Assembly (NCBI GenBank): GCA_910589195.1
Contig: CAJUTC010000057.1
Span: forward strand, 1-18,286
Source: an uncultured Lachnospiraceae bacterium
GTDB lineage: Bacteria; Bacillota; Clostridia; Lachnospirales; Lachnospiraceae
DNA: 18,286 nucleotides
Reading direction: 5' to 3'
Shown here piece after piece: positions 7,598-14,876 of this stretch. The notes beneath the pieces were generated by a model. It was given only the letters and a program-made list of their open reading frames with translations. It made no database searches and had not been told where the DNA came from. Within the stretch, counting starts at the first letter, position 1, and every line of letters begins with the position of its first letter. The position numbers and the translations under genes are program-made.

Positions 7598-9235
7598 ATG
7601 TTTGAAGAAATCAAGATGAATCCCAAACAGAAACAAGAGTATCTCAACAAAGGATACTGGGGCGGCAAAACCTTGCTGGACTGCTGGGAAGAATCGGTGG
7701 AGAATTATCCTGACCGGGAGTATGTGGCAGACGACAGAGGATTTTGTTACACATACCGGCAGTTGGATCAGGCCGCATCGAAAATCGCGGCCTATCTCCT
7801 TGAAAAAGGTGTAAGACCAAAGGATGTGATATCGTTTCAAATTCCGATTTGGAGTGAATTTGTGCTGGTTACCATAGCCTGTTTAAAAGCAGGGGCGGTC
7901 ATTCACCCGATTGCCATGTCCTACGAAGAGAAGGAACTGGTTCGCAGCATGAACACCACCGAATCCAAGGTATATTTCGGCCCTACGTTTTTTTATAAAA
8001 CAGATTATGAAAGCCGGATCCTGGCAGTAAAAGAACAGATCCCTTCTCTGAAGGGAGCCGTTCTTTTGGACTACGCAAAGGAAAAAAGTAGTAGCCTGGT
8101 TACATTAAATGAAATATTAGAAACGTATGAACCATTGGAAAAGCAGCAGTGCGCCCATGGCCTGACCGGGCAGGATATTGCGGCAATCCTGTGTACATCA
8201 GGCACTACGGGAGGGACAAAGGGGGTGCTCCTTTCCCATGATAATATCCGATACAGCGAGGAAACCTTTAACCGGGAGCTGAAACTGACGAAAGAGGATA
8301 TTATGTTTATGCCAGCGCCACTAAACCACGCGACGGGTTTCCATCATGGGGTAATTGCCACCATGCTGATTGGGGCAAAACTGGTATTACAACAAAAATA
8401 CCTGTGCCATGAAGCAATCGCATTAATGAATCAGGAACGATGCACCTACTCTATGGGGGCGACGCCCTTTATTTATGATATTCTTCGTGAACTGGAACAA
8501 AGCGGGGGAAGCCTGCCCCATCTTAAATTTTACCTTTGCGGAGGCGCTCCAGTGCCAGGGTATATGGTTCAAAAAGCATGGAAATTCCACATTCTTCTCT
8601 GCGAGGTATATGGATCCACAGAAAGTGTGCCTCATGTGTTTGTAAGGCCCTGGGAAACTCTAGAGCTGAATGGAACCACATCAGGGCGTGCCATGGGAGC
8701 TATCCAGGTGAAAGTAGTTGACGATGAAGGCAACGAAGTTCCTGTCGGAACGCCTGGGGAGGAAATATCTAGAGGGCCTAATGTATTTGTAGGCTATTTA
8801 AAAGCCAGGAATATTACCGACGGGGTACTAGACGATGAAGGATGGTTCCACAGCGGCGACTTGTGCGTTATGGATGAAAACCGGAATATCCGCATTATCG
8901 GGCGGAAGAAGGATATGATTGTGCGGGGCGGCGAAAATTTAAACTCAAATGAGATTAATGATAATCTGGAAGGCTGTCCCGGCATAGGAGATCATACCAT
9001 TATCGGTATGCCGGATGACCGGCTGGGGGAACGGATTTGCGCGTTTGCGGTTCCGCTTCCGAGCTATGAGGATTTAAAGCTGGAAATGGTTATAACATAT
9101 TTAAAATCAAAAGGGGTTCCGAAACGGTTTTGGCCGGAACGGTTGGAGCTGATTGAGAGGATTCCCCATACAGGAAGCGGGAAGGTAAAAAAGTATCTGC
9201 TTTGTGAGGAATTAAAGAAACGGATGGAAGGGTGA
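7598..9235 (+). CDS. Acid:CoA ligase (AMP-forming)
   Basis: The product is a 545-residue adenylate-forming enzyme that activates a carboxylic acid with ATP and CoA. Motifs are complete: P-loop CTSGTTGGTKG (199-209), YGSTE (338-342), HSGDL with Asp 421, GRKKDMIVRGGENLNSNEI (435-453) and PHTGSGKVKK with catalytic Lys about 529. The N-terminus (GYWGGKTLLDCWEESVENYPDREYV) recalls cyclohexanecarboxylate/CaiC-like ligases. It would prime the CoA pool that the CoA-transferase recycles. The ATG at 7598 has only a modest AAGGA site but sits 4 bases after etfA, so coupling is likely. A second ATG at 7616 lacks a site. The substrate acid is not predictable by eye. Confidence 0.9.
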   Translation: MFEEIKMNPKQKQEYLNKGYWGGKTLLDCWEESVENYPDREYVADDRGFCYTYRQLDQAASKIAAYLLEKGVRPKDVISFQIPIWSEFVLVTIACLKAGAVIHPIAMSYEEKELVRSMNTTESKVYFGPTFFYKTDYESRILAVKEQIPSLKGAVLLDYAKEKSSSLVTLNEILETYEPLEKQQCAHGLTGQDIAAILCTSGTTGGTKGVLLSHDNIRYSEETFNRELKLTKEDIMFMPAPLNHATGFHHGVIATMLIGAKLVLQQKYLCHEAIALMNQERCTYSMGATPFIYDILRELEQSGGSLPHLKFYLCGGAPVPGYMVQKAWKFHILLCEVYGSTESVPHVFVRPWETLELNGTTSGRAMGAIQVKVVDDEGNEVPVGTPGEEISRGPNVFVGYLKARNITDGVLDDEGWFHSGDLCVMDENRNIRIIGRKKDMIVRGGENLNSNEINDNLEGCPGIGDHTIIGMPDDRLGERICAFAVPLPSYEDLKLEMVITYLKSKGVPKRFWPERLELIERIPHTGSGKVKKYLLCEELKKRMEG

Positions 9236-9242
9236 CCTGTTT

Positions 9243-9797
9243 ATGATTGAACAGAAATTTAGCGCAAGAAGATGCAGGGATGCCAGAAAACCCAGGGAAA
9301 GCCAATGCCCGGATGTGACATTTTATCGCTGCGAAGCCTGCGGAGCGCTTTTTCCGGTTACAGGGGGACAGGAAGGGGCCAAAGATAGCAAAGAAATCAT
9401 CTGCTGCGGCAAACAGGCCAAAAGGCTGGTTCCGGTTTCCTTAGAATCAGCCAAAGATTCCCTGGAGGTAAGCTATCAGATTACTGGGGGATATAATGAC
9501 AATGCGGTAAAGGTATCCTGGAAAGCAAAGGGCAAAGACGCAGGGCCGGAATGGATTTATTTAAAGACATTTACAGGGGGATATTTAAAATATGTGGATG
9601 CCGCAAAGCGCCCTCCCATGGTATTCGCGCTGGCAGATACCGATGCGTTTGCCTATTGCGATGAAGATCCTTGCCTGGAGTGCGTTTTCCGGTGCAAAAG
9701 GGGCTTTATGATTTATGTGTATGGAAAAGAAAGCGGGTTGATTTGCGTTCCGCTGGATAAAATGAATGCCCAGTGGCAGTCAGGCGCTGAAAAATAG
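9243..9797 (+). CDS. Cysteine-rich desulforedoxin-like protein, function unknown
   Basis: The 184-residue protein has an N-terminal module FYRCEACG (27-34) followed by ICCGKQAKRLVP (53-64). C30-x2-C33 and C54-C55 match the CxxC...CC iron site of desulforedoxin and of the N-terminal domain of desulfoferrodoxin. The remainder vaguely recalls the superoxide-reductase beta domain (EWIYLKTF near 103-110), but the whole protein contains no histidine, so the His4-Cys catalytic centre cannot exist. A second cluster, C139-x4-C144-x2-C147-x3-C151, could hold another metal or Fe-S site. The start follows GGAAGGG, 7 bases after the ligase stop. An electron-carrier or redox-sensing role for the operon is a guess; alternatively it is a structural metal-binding protein. 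Confidence 0.7.
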   Translation: MIEQKFSARRCRDARKPRESQCPDVTFYRCEACGALFPVTGGQEGAKDSKEIICCGKQAKRLVPVSLESAKDSLEVSYQITGGYNDNAVKVSWKAKGKDAGPEWIYLKTFTGGYLKYVDAAKRPPMVFALADTDAFAYCDEDPCLECVFRCKRGFMIYVYGKESGLICVPLDKMNAQWQSGAEK

Positions 9798-9860
9798 CGG
9801 GATGTTATCAGCCGGTTTTTTTTAACTTGGATTGTTAATAAAATAACGTGATTTTGAAAC

Positions 9861-9888
9861 GAGCCGGAACGGTTGCGCGTTTCGGCTC
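9861..9888. other. Stem-loop ahead of the YkvI-type gene
   Basis: GAGCCGGAAC (9861-9870) pairs with GTTTCGGCTC (9879-9888) with one G-T wobble and an 8-base loop. An A-rich stretch with the next ribosome site follows, not a T run, so it is not a typical terminator. A T8 run at about 9817-9825 upstream has only a 3-bp stem before it. The hairpin may stabilise or segment the mRNA between the enzyme genes and the transporter genes. Confidence 0.45.
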
Positions 9889-9912
9889 AGAAAGGCAAAA
9901 TGAGGAAATAGT

Positions 9913-11187
9913 ATGGAGAATTCAAATATACAAAAGAACAGCCAGAATGTTGACTGGAGAACCATTATCGTGTTTGTGTCCATTGCCTTTAGTTCCCAAT
10001 GCGGGGGAGGATTCGCGTCCGGTTCCACGCCATGGAGCTATTTTTTTAAGAACACAGGTTTTTATGGAATGCTCCCAGTGGTAACACAGCCCTATTTTTG
10101 CCTGTTGATGCCTTTTGCAGTAGCGGCAATTAACTGTTTTATTATTTACTTTTTTATGAAATTTGCCATGGATTTTCGCACGTTTGATTATGGAAGCTTT
10201 TTGCTTCAGTATGGGAAACGCTTTTGTGGAGGGATGCTTGCCAGGCCCATGCAGGTGGTTTATGAGCTGAATTTTAATTGGCTTTTAATTGTGTGTATGG
10301 CGTTAGCTTACTCTACTTCTGGTTCCGCGCTGTCGGAGCTTACAGGAATTCCATATATCATTACAACCTTAATTGTAGGGGCGATCATGCTTTTGCTTTG
10401 TATGAAGGGGGCTTCCCTGGTTCGGAAAAATGCCGTTTTTATGAGCGCCGTCATCTTTATCGCATTGGTATTGGTACATGTCCCCAACCTATTTTTTAAC
10501 ATCGGATCCGGGCGCCTATCTTTGGAGCTTGCTCAAATGTCTGGTGAGCTGAGCGCTGGAATCGGAGCCGGGGAAGGAAGCTATTTTACCTATCTGCTGA
10601 TTGCCTTTGTGTGGGCATATATATTTTCCGGACAAAACCTGGCAGGCTTTGGAGCCTATGTAAACCATGCCCAGTTGTTTTCTAATAAAAAGACGCTGCG
10701 CTTAGGGGTAATCCTGTCGGTTATTGTAAACTGGGTGTTTCTGGAAATGAATGTAGTCAATTTGGCATCCAATTATTCCTCGGTATATGATGGCTGGGTA
10801 AATGGGAAAGCGGTCTATACTATTTTGGTGGTTCAGGAAGGGGTGGGAAGCGGAGCCTTAAAAACGGTTATGCTGACCCTGTTAACGATTGCCATTTTCT
10901 TTGCCACGATTTCTACTGCCATAAACTATGCACAGGGCTTTAACGACCGCATTTTAAACTGGTATCAGGAAAGGGTAAAGGAAGACCCGAAGGTTTCGGC
11001 GGCAAAGAGAAATAAAAGAGGGGCGATTCTTACTTTCTTATATATTTGCCTTACCTGGGGGGTTTCTCAGGCGGGCTTAACTTCCTTGGTATCTAAGGGC
11101 CTTACTCTGGCGTCGTATATTACCTTATTCACGTTGATCATCCCGACCGTGATCAATGTGGCGATCGGATGGAACGATCGGGATTAG
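9913..11187 (+). CDS. YkvI-type membrane protein (APC-superfamily transporter)
   Basis: The 424-residue integral membrane protein has about ten to eleven hydrophobic segments. The first transmembrane segment contains GGGFASGS (about residues 31-38), the hallmark of the uncharacterised YkvI/COG3949 group, where an unwound Gly-rich helix is expected to touch the substrate as in LeuT-fold carriers. GAGGAAATAGT precedes the ATG. A gap of 115 bases separates it from the desulforedoxin-like gene, and 63 bases separate it from the GntP-type permease. By position it would import the acid substrate or export the product, but no YkvI substrate is established. Confidence 0.75.
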   Translation: MENSNIQKNSQNVDWRTIIVFVSIAFSSQCGGGFASGSTPWSYFFKNTGFYGMLPVVTQPYFCLLMPFAVAAINCFIIYFFMKFAMDFRTFDYGSFLLQYGKRFCGGMLARPMQVVYELNFNWLLIVCMALAYSTSGSALSELTGIPYIITTLIVGAIMLLLCMKGASLVRKNAVFMSAVIFIALVLVHVPNLFFNIGSGRLSLELAQMSGELSAGIGAGEGSYFTYLLIAFVWAYIFSGQNLAGFGAYVNHAQLFSNKKTLRLGVILSVIVNWVFLEMNVVNLASNYSSVYDGWVNGKAVYTILVVQEGVGSGALKTVMLTLLTIAIFFATISTAINYAQGFNDRILNWYQERVKEDPKVSAAKRNKRGAILTFLYICLTWGVSQAGLTSLVSKGLTLASYITLFTLIIPTVINVAIGWNDRD

Positions 11188-11250
11188 GGCAAACAGGAAT
11201 AGAACGTCTTGAAAAATCTGGAATCTGTTTTAAAATAAAGGAGGAAACAT

Positions 11251-12552
11251 ATGTTATCTACAATCGGTCTGGTTGTGGCAATTACACTGCTGGTAGTCAT
11301 GATTATCAAGGGGATCGACATGATTACGGCAACGGTTGTGACAGCGTTGATTATCTTAGTAACCAGTGGTCTTAATATTTTTGAAGGCTTTTTAACCACC
11401 TATTCCGGCGGCGCCGGAGGATTTGTGGCATCCTGGTTTTTAATTTTGGGAATGGGCGGCGTATTCGGGCAGTTGGTTCTGGAAACAGGCCTGGCTACTA
11501 AAGTCGCCAAGTACCTGACAGAAAAATTAGGGGCTAAAATGGTTGGCCTTGTAATATTAATCTGCACCTTTTTTATTACCCTTCTTGGAATAAACGGATA
11601 TATTATGGTATTTGTACTGTATCCGATTGCGGATAACCTGCTGCGGGAAAATAAAATGGACCGGCGGGTGCTTCCCTTTATGCTGCTGGGCGGCGGGGCT
11701 TGCGCCAATGGATTTATGTATACGCTGGATATCTGCAACGTACTTCCCAATACGTATCTTCAGACCTCTCTCGGTTCAGCGCCAGGTCTTTCCGTGGTAT
11801 TTACCGCGATTTTGACCGTATGCTATTTCTTCTATTTTAATTATGCCCAGAAGAAAAGCCATAAACAGCATACGGAAGAAGAACTGTTATCCATGTATAA
11901 AGATAATGCCAGTATCCTTTCTGATGATGAACTTCCCAGCATCGGCATGTCTGTCCTTCCTTTTGTGGCAGTACTTGCGGCAGTGGTGGCAACTTCCGGA
12001 TGGGGCACATCAAACAGTATCTTGTTCTCTCTTACTTTAGGAATTCTTCTGGTTGCGGCAACTCAGTTTAAGCACATTAAGGATTTGAAAGCTGCCATTA
12101 AATGGGGAAGCGGTTCCGGATTAAGCTCCATGCTAACGGTAGCCGCGGTTATGGGCCTTTCTAAAGTATTAGGGATGTCGCCCGCTTTCCAAAGCCTGCA
12201 GGAAACCGTATTAGCCATGAACATACCTGCATATATTAAGGCATATTTTGGAACAGCCGTGCTGACAGGTCTGACCGGTTCCGCAATTTCCGGAGAAACC
12301 ATTTTCCTGGAAAGCTTTGGGCAGGCCTTTTTGGACATGGGGGTAAATGCCCAGGCACTTCACCGAATTGTAACAGAATCCGCATTAATTTTAAATAAGC
12401 TGCCCAATTCCTCAGTGGCTATTCTTACCATGTCGATCTGTGGCTGCAGCTTAAAAGAAAGCTATAAACATGTTATTATCGGAACCACCATTCCGGCTGC
12501 GATAGCAGGTCTGGTGATTGCGCTGATGGCAACAGCCGGGATTATCTTCTGA
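11251..12552 (+). CDS. GntP-family permease
   Basis: The 433-residue hydrophobic protein has 11-12 predicted membrane spans. The C-terminal stretch with LTGLTGSAISGETIF, ALHRIVTESALILNKLPNS, ILTMSICG and LKESYKHVIIGT (about 347-410) has the layout of GntP-type proton symporters (typically GLTGSASGG, HRxxxxASGGLDxLPHNGAV, LTHKESY). The gluconate-type SGGLD/PHNG residues are replaced by ESALILNKLPNSS, pointing to a different carboxylate. A strong AAAGGAGGAAACAT site precedes the ATG. It is the last structural gene before lysR and is probably in the operon. Confidence 0.8.
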   Translation: MLSTIGLVVAITLLVVMIIKGIDMITATVVTALIILVTSGLNIFEGFLTTYSGGAGGFVASWFLILGMGGVFGQLVLETGLATKVAKYLTEKLGAKMVGLVILICTFFITLLGINGYIMVFVLYPIADNLLRENKMDRRVLPFMLLGGGACANGFMYTLDICNVLPNTYLQTSLGSAPGLSVVFTAILTVCYFFYFNYAQKKSHKQHTEEELLSMYKDNASILSDDELPSIGMSVLPFVAVLAAVVATSGWGTSNSILFSLTLGILLVAATQFKHIKDLKAAIKWGSGSGLSSMLTVAAVMGLSKVLGMSPAFQSLQETVLAMNIPAYIKAYFGTAVLTGLTGSAISGETIFLESFGQAFLDMGVNAQALHRIVTESALILNKLPNSSVAILTMSICGCSLKESYKHVIIGTTIPAAIAGLVIALMATAGIIF

Positions 12553-12590
12553 TTTTGCCGGCGTAGTACATTACAATAATGCCAGATCCA

Positions 12591-12615
12591 CTTTGCTTAT
12601 GACGAATAAGCAAAG
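12591..12615. promoter_or_regulatory. Palindromic LysR-type box before lysR
   Basis: CTTTGCTTAT (12591-12600) and ATAAGCAAAG (12606-12615) are perfect 10-bp arms around GACGA. The core fits T-N11-A. It ends 17 bases before the lysR start codon. Bound regulator would sit on the leader, consistent with autorepression. As RNA it is also a hairpin, but with no T run, so termination after gntP is unlikely. Confidence 0.55.
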
Positions 12616-12632
12616 AAATGGGGGAAGCAGAT

Positions 12633-13520
12633 ATGAATTTATCGCAGTTATACTATTTTCGTAAGCTGGCTCAGTTGCAGCATTATACGAAAGCCGCAAA
12701 AGAGCTTTATATTACTCAGCCAAGCTTAAGCGACTCCATTTCCTCTTTGGAGCAGGAACTTGGAATTTCCCTGTTTCAAAAGGAAGGGAGGAATGTAAAA
12801 CTGACAAAATACGGAAGAGAATTTCACGAATACGTAAATGACGCGCTGAATCAATTGGACAAAGGGATTGCGGTAGCCAAAAGCAAATCTGGCATCCTGG
12901 GAGGCGTAATTGATATCGGATGCATTCCCACTATCCTTGGGGATTACATGCCAAAAGTGATGCAGAATTATAAAGAAAAAAATCCGAAGATGGTTTTTAA
13001 CATGTACCAGGGACATACGCTGCGGCTTTTGGAGGAATTAAAAACCGGGAAATATGACATTGTTTTTTGTTCCAAAACAGAGGACACGGAGCTGGAATTT
13101 ATCCCAATGCTGGCCCAAAGGCTGATATTAGTAGTCCGAAACGATCATCCTCTGGCCGGTAAGGAAGCGGTAGAGCTGGCGGAACTGAAAAATTATTCCC
13201 TTACCACTTACCGGGAAAGTATTCCCATTGGAAAGATTGTAAGAGCCGTGCTTCGGGAAAAGGGGGTGGAGGCAAGTTTTTCTTATGATGATGAAATATC
13301 CATTGGCGGGGTGGTAACAGCCACAAACCAGGCGGCCATTGCGGCGGACACCCCATATTTAAGCCAGTTTGCCTGGATTAAAAAAATTACCATCTCAGAT
13401 ATCCCCCCAGATACCCGTCTGGTCTATATGGTCTACAGCAAGAAAAATTACATGACAAAAGCCACAGAGGATTTCGTTGAGTTTTTAATTCAGAATGAGC
13501 GGCGGCTTCCGATTTCATAA
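12633..13520 (+). CDS. LysR-type transcriptional regulator
   Basis: The 295-residue DNA-binding regulator begins MNLSQLYYFRKLAQLQHYTKAAKELYITQPSLSDSISSLEQELG, the classic LysR winged helix-turn-helix (about 1-60). A linker helix and a two-lobe periplasmic-binding-like effector domain follow (IDIGCIPTILGDYMP near 92-106). The family acts as a tetramer that usually activates a neighbouring operon and represses its own gene. I chose the ATG at 12633 with GGGGGA seven bases upstream; the in-frame ATG at 12618 only abuts the palindrome. It is co-oriented after the transporters rather than divergent. The inducer is probably the acid or CoA-ester handled by the cluster (inference). Confidence 0.9.
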   Translation: MNLSQLYYFRKLAQLQHYTKAAKELYITQPSLSDSISSLEQELGISLFQKEGRNVKLTKYGREFHEYVNDALNQLDKGIAVAKSKSGILGGVIDIGCIPTILGDYMPKVMQNYKEKNPKMVFNMYQGHTLRLLEELKTGKYDIVFCSKTEDTELEFIPMLAQRLILVVRNDHPLAGKEAVELAELKNYSLTTYRESIPIGKIVRAVLREKGVEASFSYDDEISIGGVVTATNQAAIAADTPYLSQFAWIKKITISDIPPDTRLVYMVYSKKNYMTKATEDFVEFLIQNERRLPIS

Positions 13521-13572
13521 GAAAGTTGGAAAAATGTAGGAATTCCGGGAAGTTCAGGATAAGTTTTAGAAT

Positions 13573-13617
13573 GAAATTCGACAAGAGGTTTTAAACCTCT
13601 GCCGAATTTCTTTTTTT
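13573..13617 (+). terminator. Rho-independent terminator after lysR
   Basis: Nested stems GAAATTCG/CGAATTTC (13573-13580 with 13603-13610) and AGAGGTTT/AAACCTCT (13584-13600) are followed by seven T residues. It ends the operon and the lysR transcript. The probable host DNA ends about here. Confidence 0.92.
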
Positions 13618-13642
13618 ATTGAAATTGCAGAGAAAAAAGGAG

Positions 13643-13682
13643 AGCGTGCAGAGTGTAGAAACTCTGACACGCTTATTTTTTT
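13643..13682 (+). terminator. Second terminator, directly in front of the mobile block
   Basis: AGCGTG (13643-13648) pairs with CACGCT (13668-13673) and AGAGT (13650-13654) with ACTCT (13661-13665). The stem is followed by TATTTTTTT. Only 23 bases separate it from the first start codon of the block, leaving no room for a promoter. It therefore either ends transcripts entering from the left or works as an attenuator that must be read through. Confidence 0.8.
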
Positions 13683-13683
13683 A

Positions 13684-13708
13684 CAACGAAAGAGAGGTAA
13701 ACAGTATG
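13684..13708 (+). repeat. Translation-initiation repeat, copy 1
   Basis: The 25 bases ending in the ATG at 13706 are identical to those at 14210-14234; the core is GAGAGGTAAACAGTATG. GAGAGG acts as the ribosome binding site. Confidence 0.8.
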
Positions 13709-14023
13709 AAGTTGAACAAAGAGAGATTTTTAAGGACAGAGTTAGGCGGCAGCTTAAAGGATTGTATAACAAGCTGGGATATAGCATTAGGCGCTTGCAG
13801 GAAACACGCATACTATACGGACGAATATAAAAAGGAGAGAAAAGTTGCGGATTGGTGTCAAGCACAGTGGGAAGTTTACAAAATGGTAATAAAGCAGTTT
13901 TACGGCGTAGAGTATTGCTTTACCAGAACTGATAAATATTATGGGCTGGTTACGGAAAATGAAACAGACTGGCTTTTCAAGGTTGAAAGAAAGGAGAGTA
14001 AGGACAGTGGCAAGGAAGTATAA
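13706..14023 (+). CDS. Hypothetical protein of the mobile block
   Basis: The 105-residue protein is unrecognised. It is charged and aromatic-rich (KHAYYTDEYKKER, WCQAQWEVYKMVIKQFYGVEYCF, TDKYYGLV), with three Cys and no signal peptide or membrane helix. The frame is open upstream to 13619, but I chose the ATG preceded by the shared GAGAGG initiation repeat. It is the first gene of the block, 23 bases after a terminator. Its last 17 bases overlap the next gene, so the two are likely translationally coupled. Confidence 0.7.
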   Translation: MKLNKERFLRTELGGSLKDCITSWDIALGACRKHAYYTDEYKKERKVADWCQAQWEVYKMVIKQFYGVEYCFTRTDKYYGLVTENETDWLFKVERKESKDSGKEV

Positions 14024-14198
14024 AAGATTACGCTATGAGGACAGACGGACAATAGAAAAGATGCTTAAGGCTGGCGACAGCGTAGTAATGATTGCAGGAG
14101 CGCTGGGAGTGCATAGAGATACGATTTACAAGGAACTTAACCGCAGCGGCACAGACCAGCACACATATACAGCAGACGTAGCGCAGGCGACACTTTAA
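14007..14198 (+). CDS. Small IS30-like helix-turn-helix protein
   Basis: The 63-residue protein has an HTH_38-type DNA-binding domain. YKRLRYEDRRTIEKMLKAGDSVVMIAGALGVHRDTIYKELNR (5-46) matches the N-terminal domain of IS30-type transposases and related resolvase-like HTH proteins. The start is GTG at 14007 behind AAGGAGAG; longer in-frame starts lie inside the upstream gene. No DDE catalytic region follows, so this is a stand-alone small regulator or DNA-binding protein, or less likely a remnant transposase head. Its position near the start of the block suits a regulatory role. Confidence 0.75.
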   Translation: MARKYKRLRYEDRRTIEKMLKAGDSVVMIAGALGVHRDTIYKELNRSGTDQHTYTADVAQATL

Positions 14199-14209
14199 AC
14201 CCAGAGGGG

Positions 14210-14234
14210 CAACGAAAGAGAGGTAAACAGTATG
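14210..14234 (+). repeat. Translation-initiation repeat, copy 2
   Basis: It is identical over 25 bases to copy 1 (13684-13708), ending in the ATG at 14232. It fills most of the 33-base gap after the HTH gene. Confidence 0.8.
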
Positions 14235-14852
14235 GCAGCAGTAATGATGCAGGCACACGGCACAGAAACAATGATAGTAAAGGACGGCAATAAGTATAGC
14301 GCAGATTTCAGATATAAAAATGTTGATTATGAGCAGGACGAGTATAACGGCAGATGCTATTTTCTTGATACGTCAAGAAGTTTTACCAGCCAAGTAGCCA
14401 GAGAGGGCGGCTTAGTGCGCAGGCGAATAAGCAGGGCTGCATATGAAGAGGCAAAGGCAGCAGCTATTAAGGTAGTTGAGCAGGCAGCGGCACTGGAAGA
14501 GGCGGCAAAAGGGACGCAGGAAGAGTGGGAAAAAGCGCTTGATTTGTTCGGGGAGTATCTGACGGGAGAGCAGGAAGAGCCGAAACGCCAGAAAGTGAGA
14601 GAGCCATACACAAGGGAAGAGTTAGAGGCTGTATATGACAGAAAGATAGAGGCAGAGGTTAGGCACTGGGGAGAGCATAGTTTCTGGGCGAACATGGCAA
14701 GGGAAGTGAAAGCAAAAAGGCTGGAAGAGTTTGACGCTGGCAAGGTAGTGGGCGTATACAGCAGCGAGTACCACGCAGACGGCATGGACTGGGCAGACAA
14801 TTACTATAGCGACGGTACGACAGATAAGAGCTGTTACGGCTATTCAGATTGA
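14232..14852 (+). CDS. Hypothetical protein of the mobile block
   Basis: The 206-residue protein is unrecognised. The N-terminal third looks beta-rich (MIVKDGNKYSADFRYKNVDY). Residues of about 63-165 are alanine/glutamate-rich and probably helical or coiled-coil (AAYEEAKAAAIKVVEQAAALEEAAKG, REELEAVYDRKIEAEVRHW). The C-terminus is rich in Tyr/Asp/Ser (EYHADGMDWADNYYSDGTTDKSCYGYSD). No transmembrane segment or catalytic motif is seen. The start has the shared initiation repeat. It precedes the PP-loop enzyme by 21 bases, so it may be a partner of it, but nothing in the sequence proves this. Confidence 0.7.
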   Translation: MAAVMMQAHGTETMIVKDGNKYSADFRYKNVDYEQDEYNGRCYFLDTSRSFTSQVAREGGLVRRRISRAAYEEAKAAAIKVVEQAAALEEAAKGTQEEWEKALDLFGEYLTGEQEEPKRQKVREPYTREELEAVYDRKIEAEVRHWGEHSFWANMAREVKAKRLEEFDAGKVVGVYSSEYHADGMDWADNYYSDGTTDKSCYGYSD

Positions 14853-14876
14853 AACGAAAGAGAGGTAAACACAATG
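14853..14876 (+). repeat. Translation-initiation repeat, copy 3
   Basis: It matches copies 1 and 2 at 22 of 24 positions (ACAATG instead of CAGTATG spacing bases) and ends in the ATG at 14874. Confidence 0.75.

Noticed and set aside
1872..9235. Reading the cluster as a carnitine (cai) or gamma-butyrobetaine operon
   Set aside because: No CaiD/CaiE, no BCCT carrier, and the CoA-transferase looks closer to FldA; the substrate is left open.
9243..9797. Superoxide reductase (desulfoferrodoxin) function
   Set aside because: The protein has no histidine, so the catalytic His4-Cys iron site is impossible.
11209..11236. Promoter TTGAAA-N16-TAAAAT before the GntP-type gene
   Set aside because: Its start site would fall within the ribosome binding site, leaving no usable leader.
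14007..14198. Truncated IS30 transposase
   Set aside because: The frame has its own good ribosome site and sits coupled in a compact operon; no DDE remnant or inverted repeats flank it.
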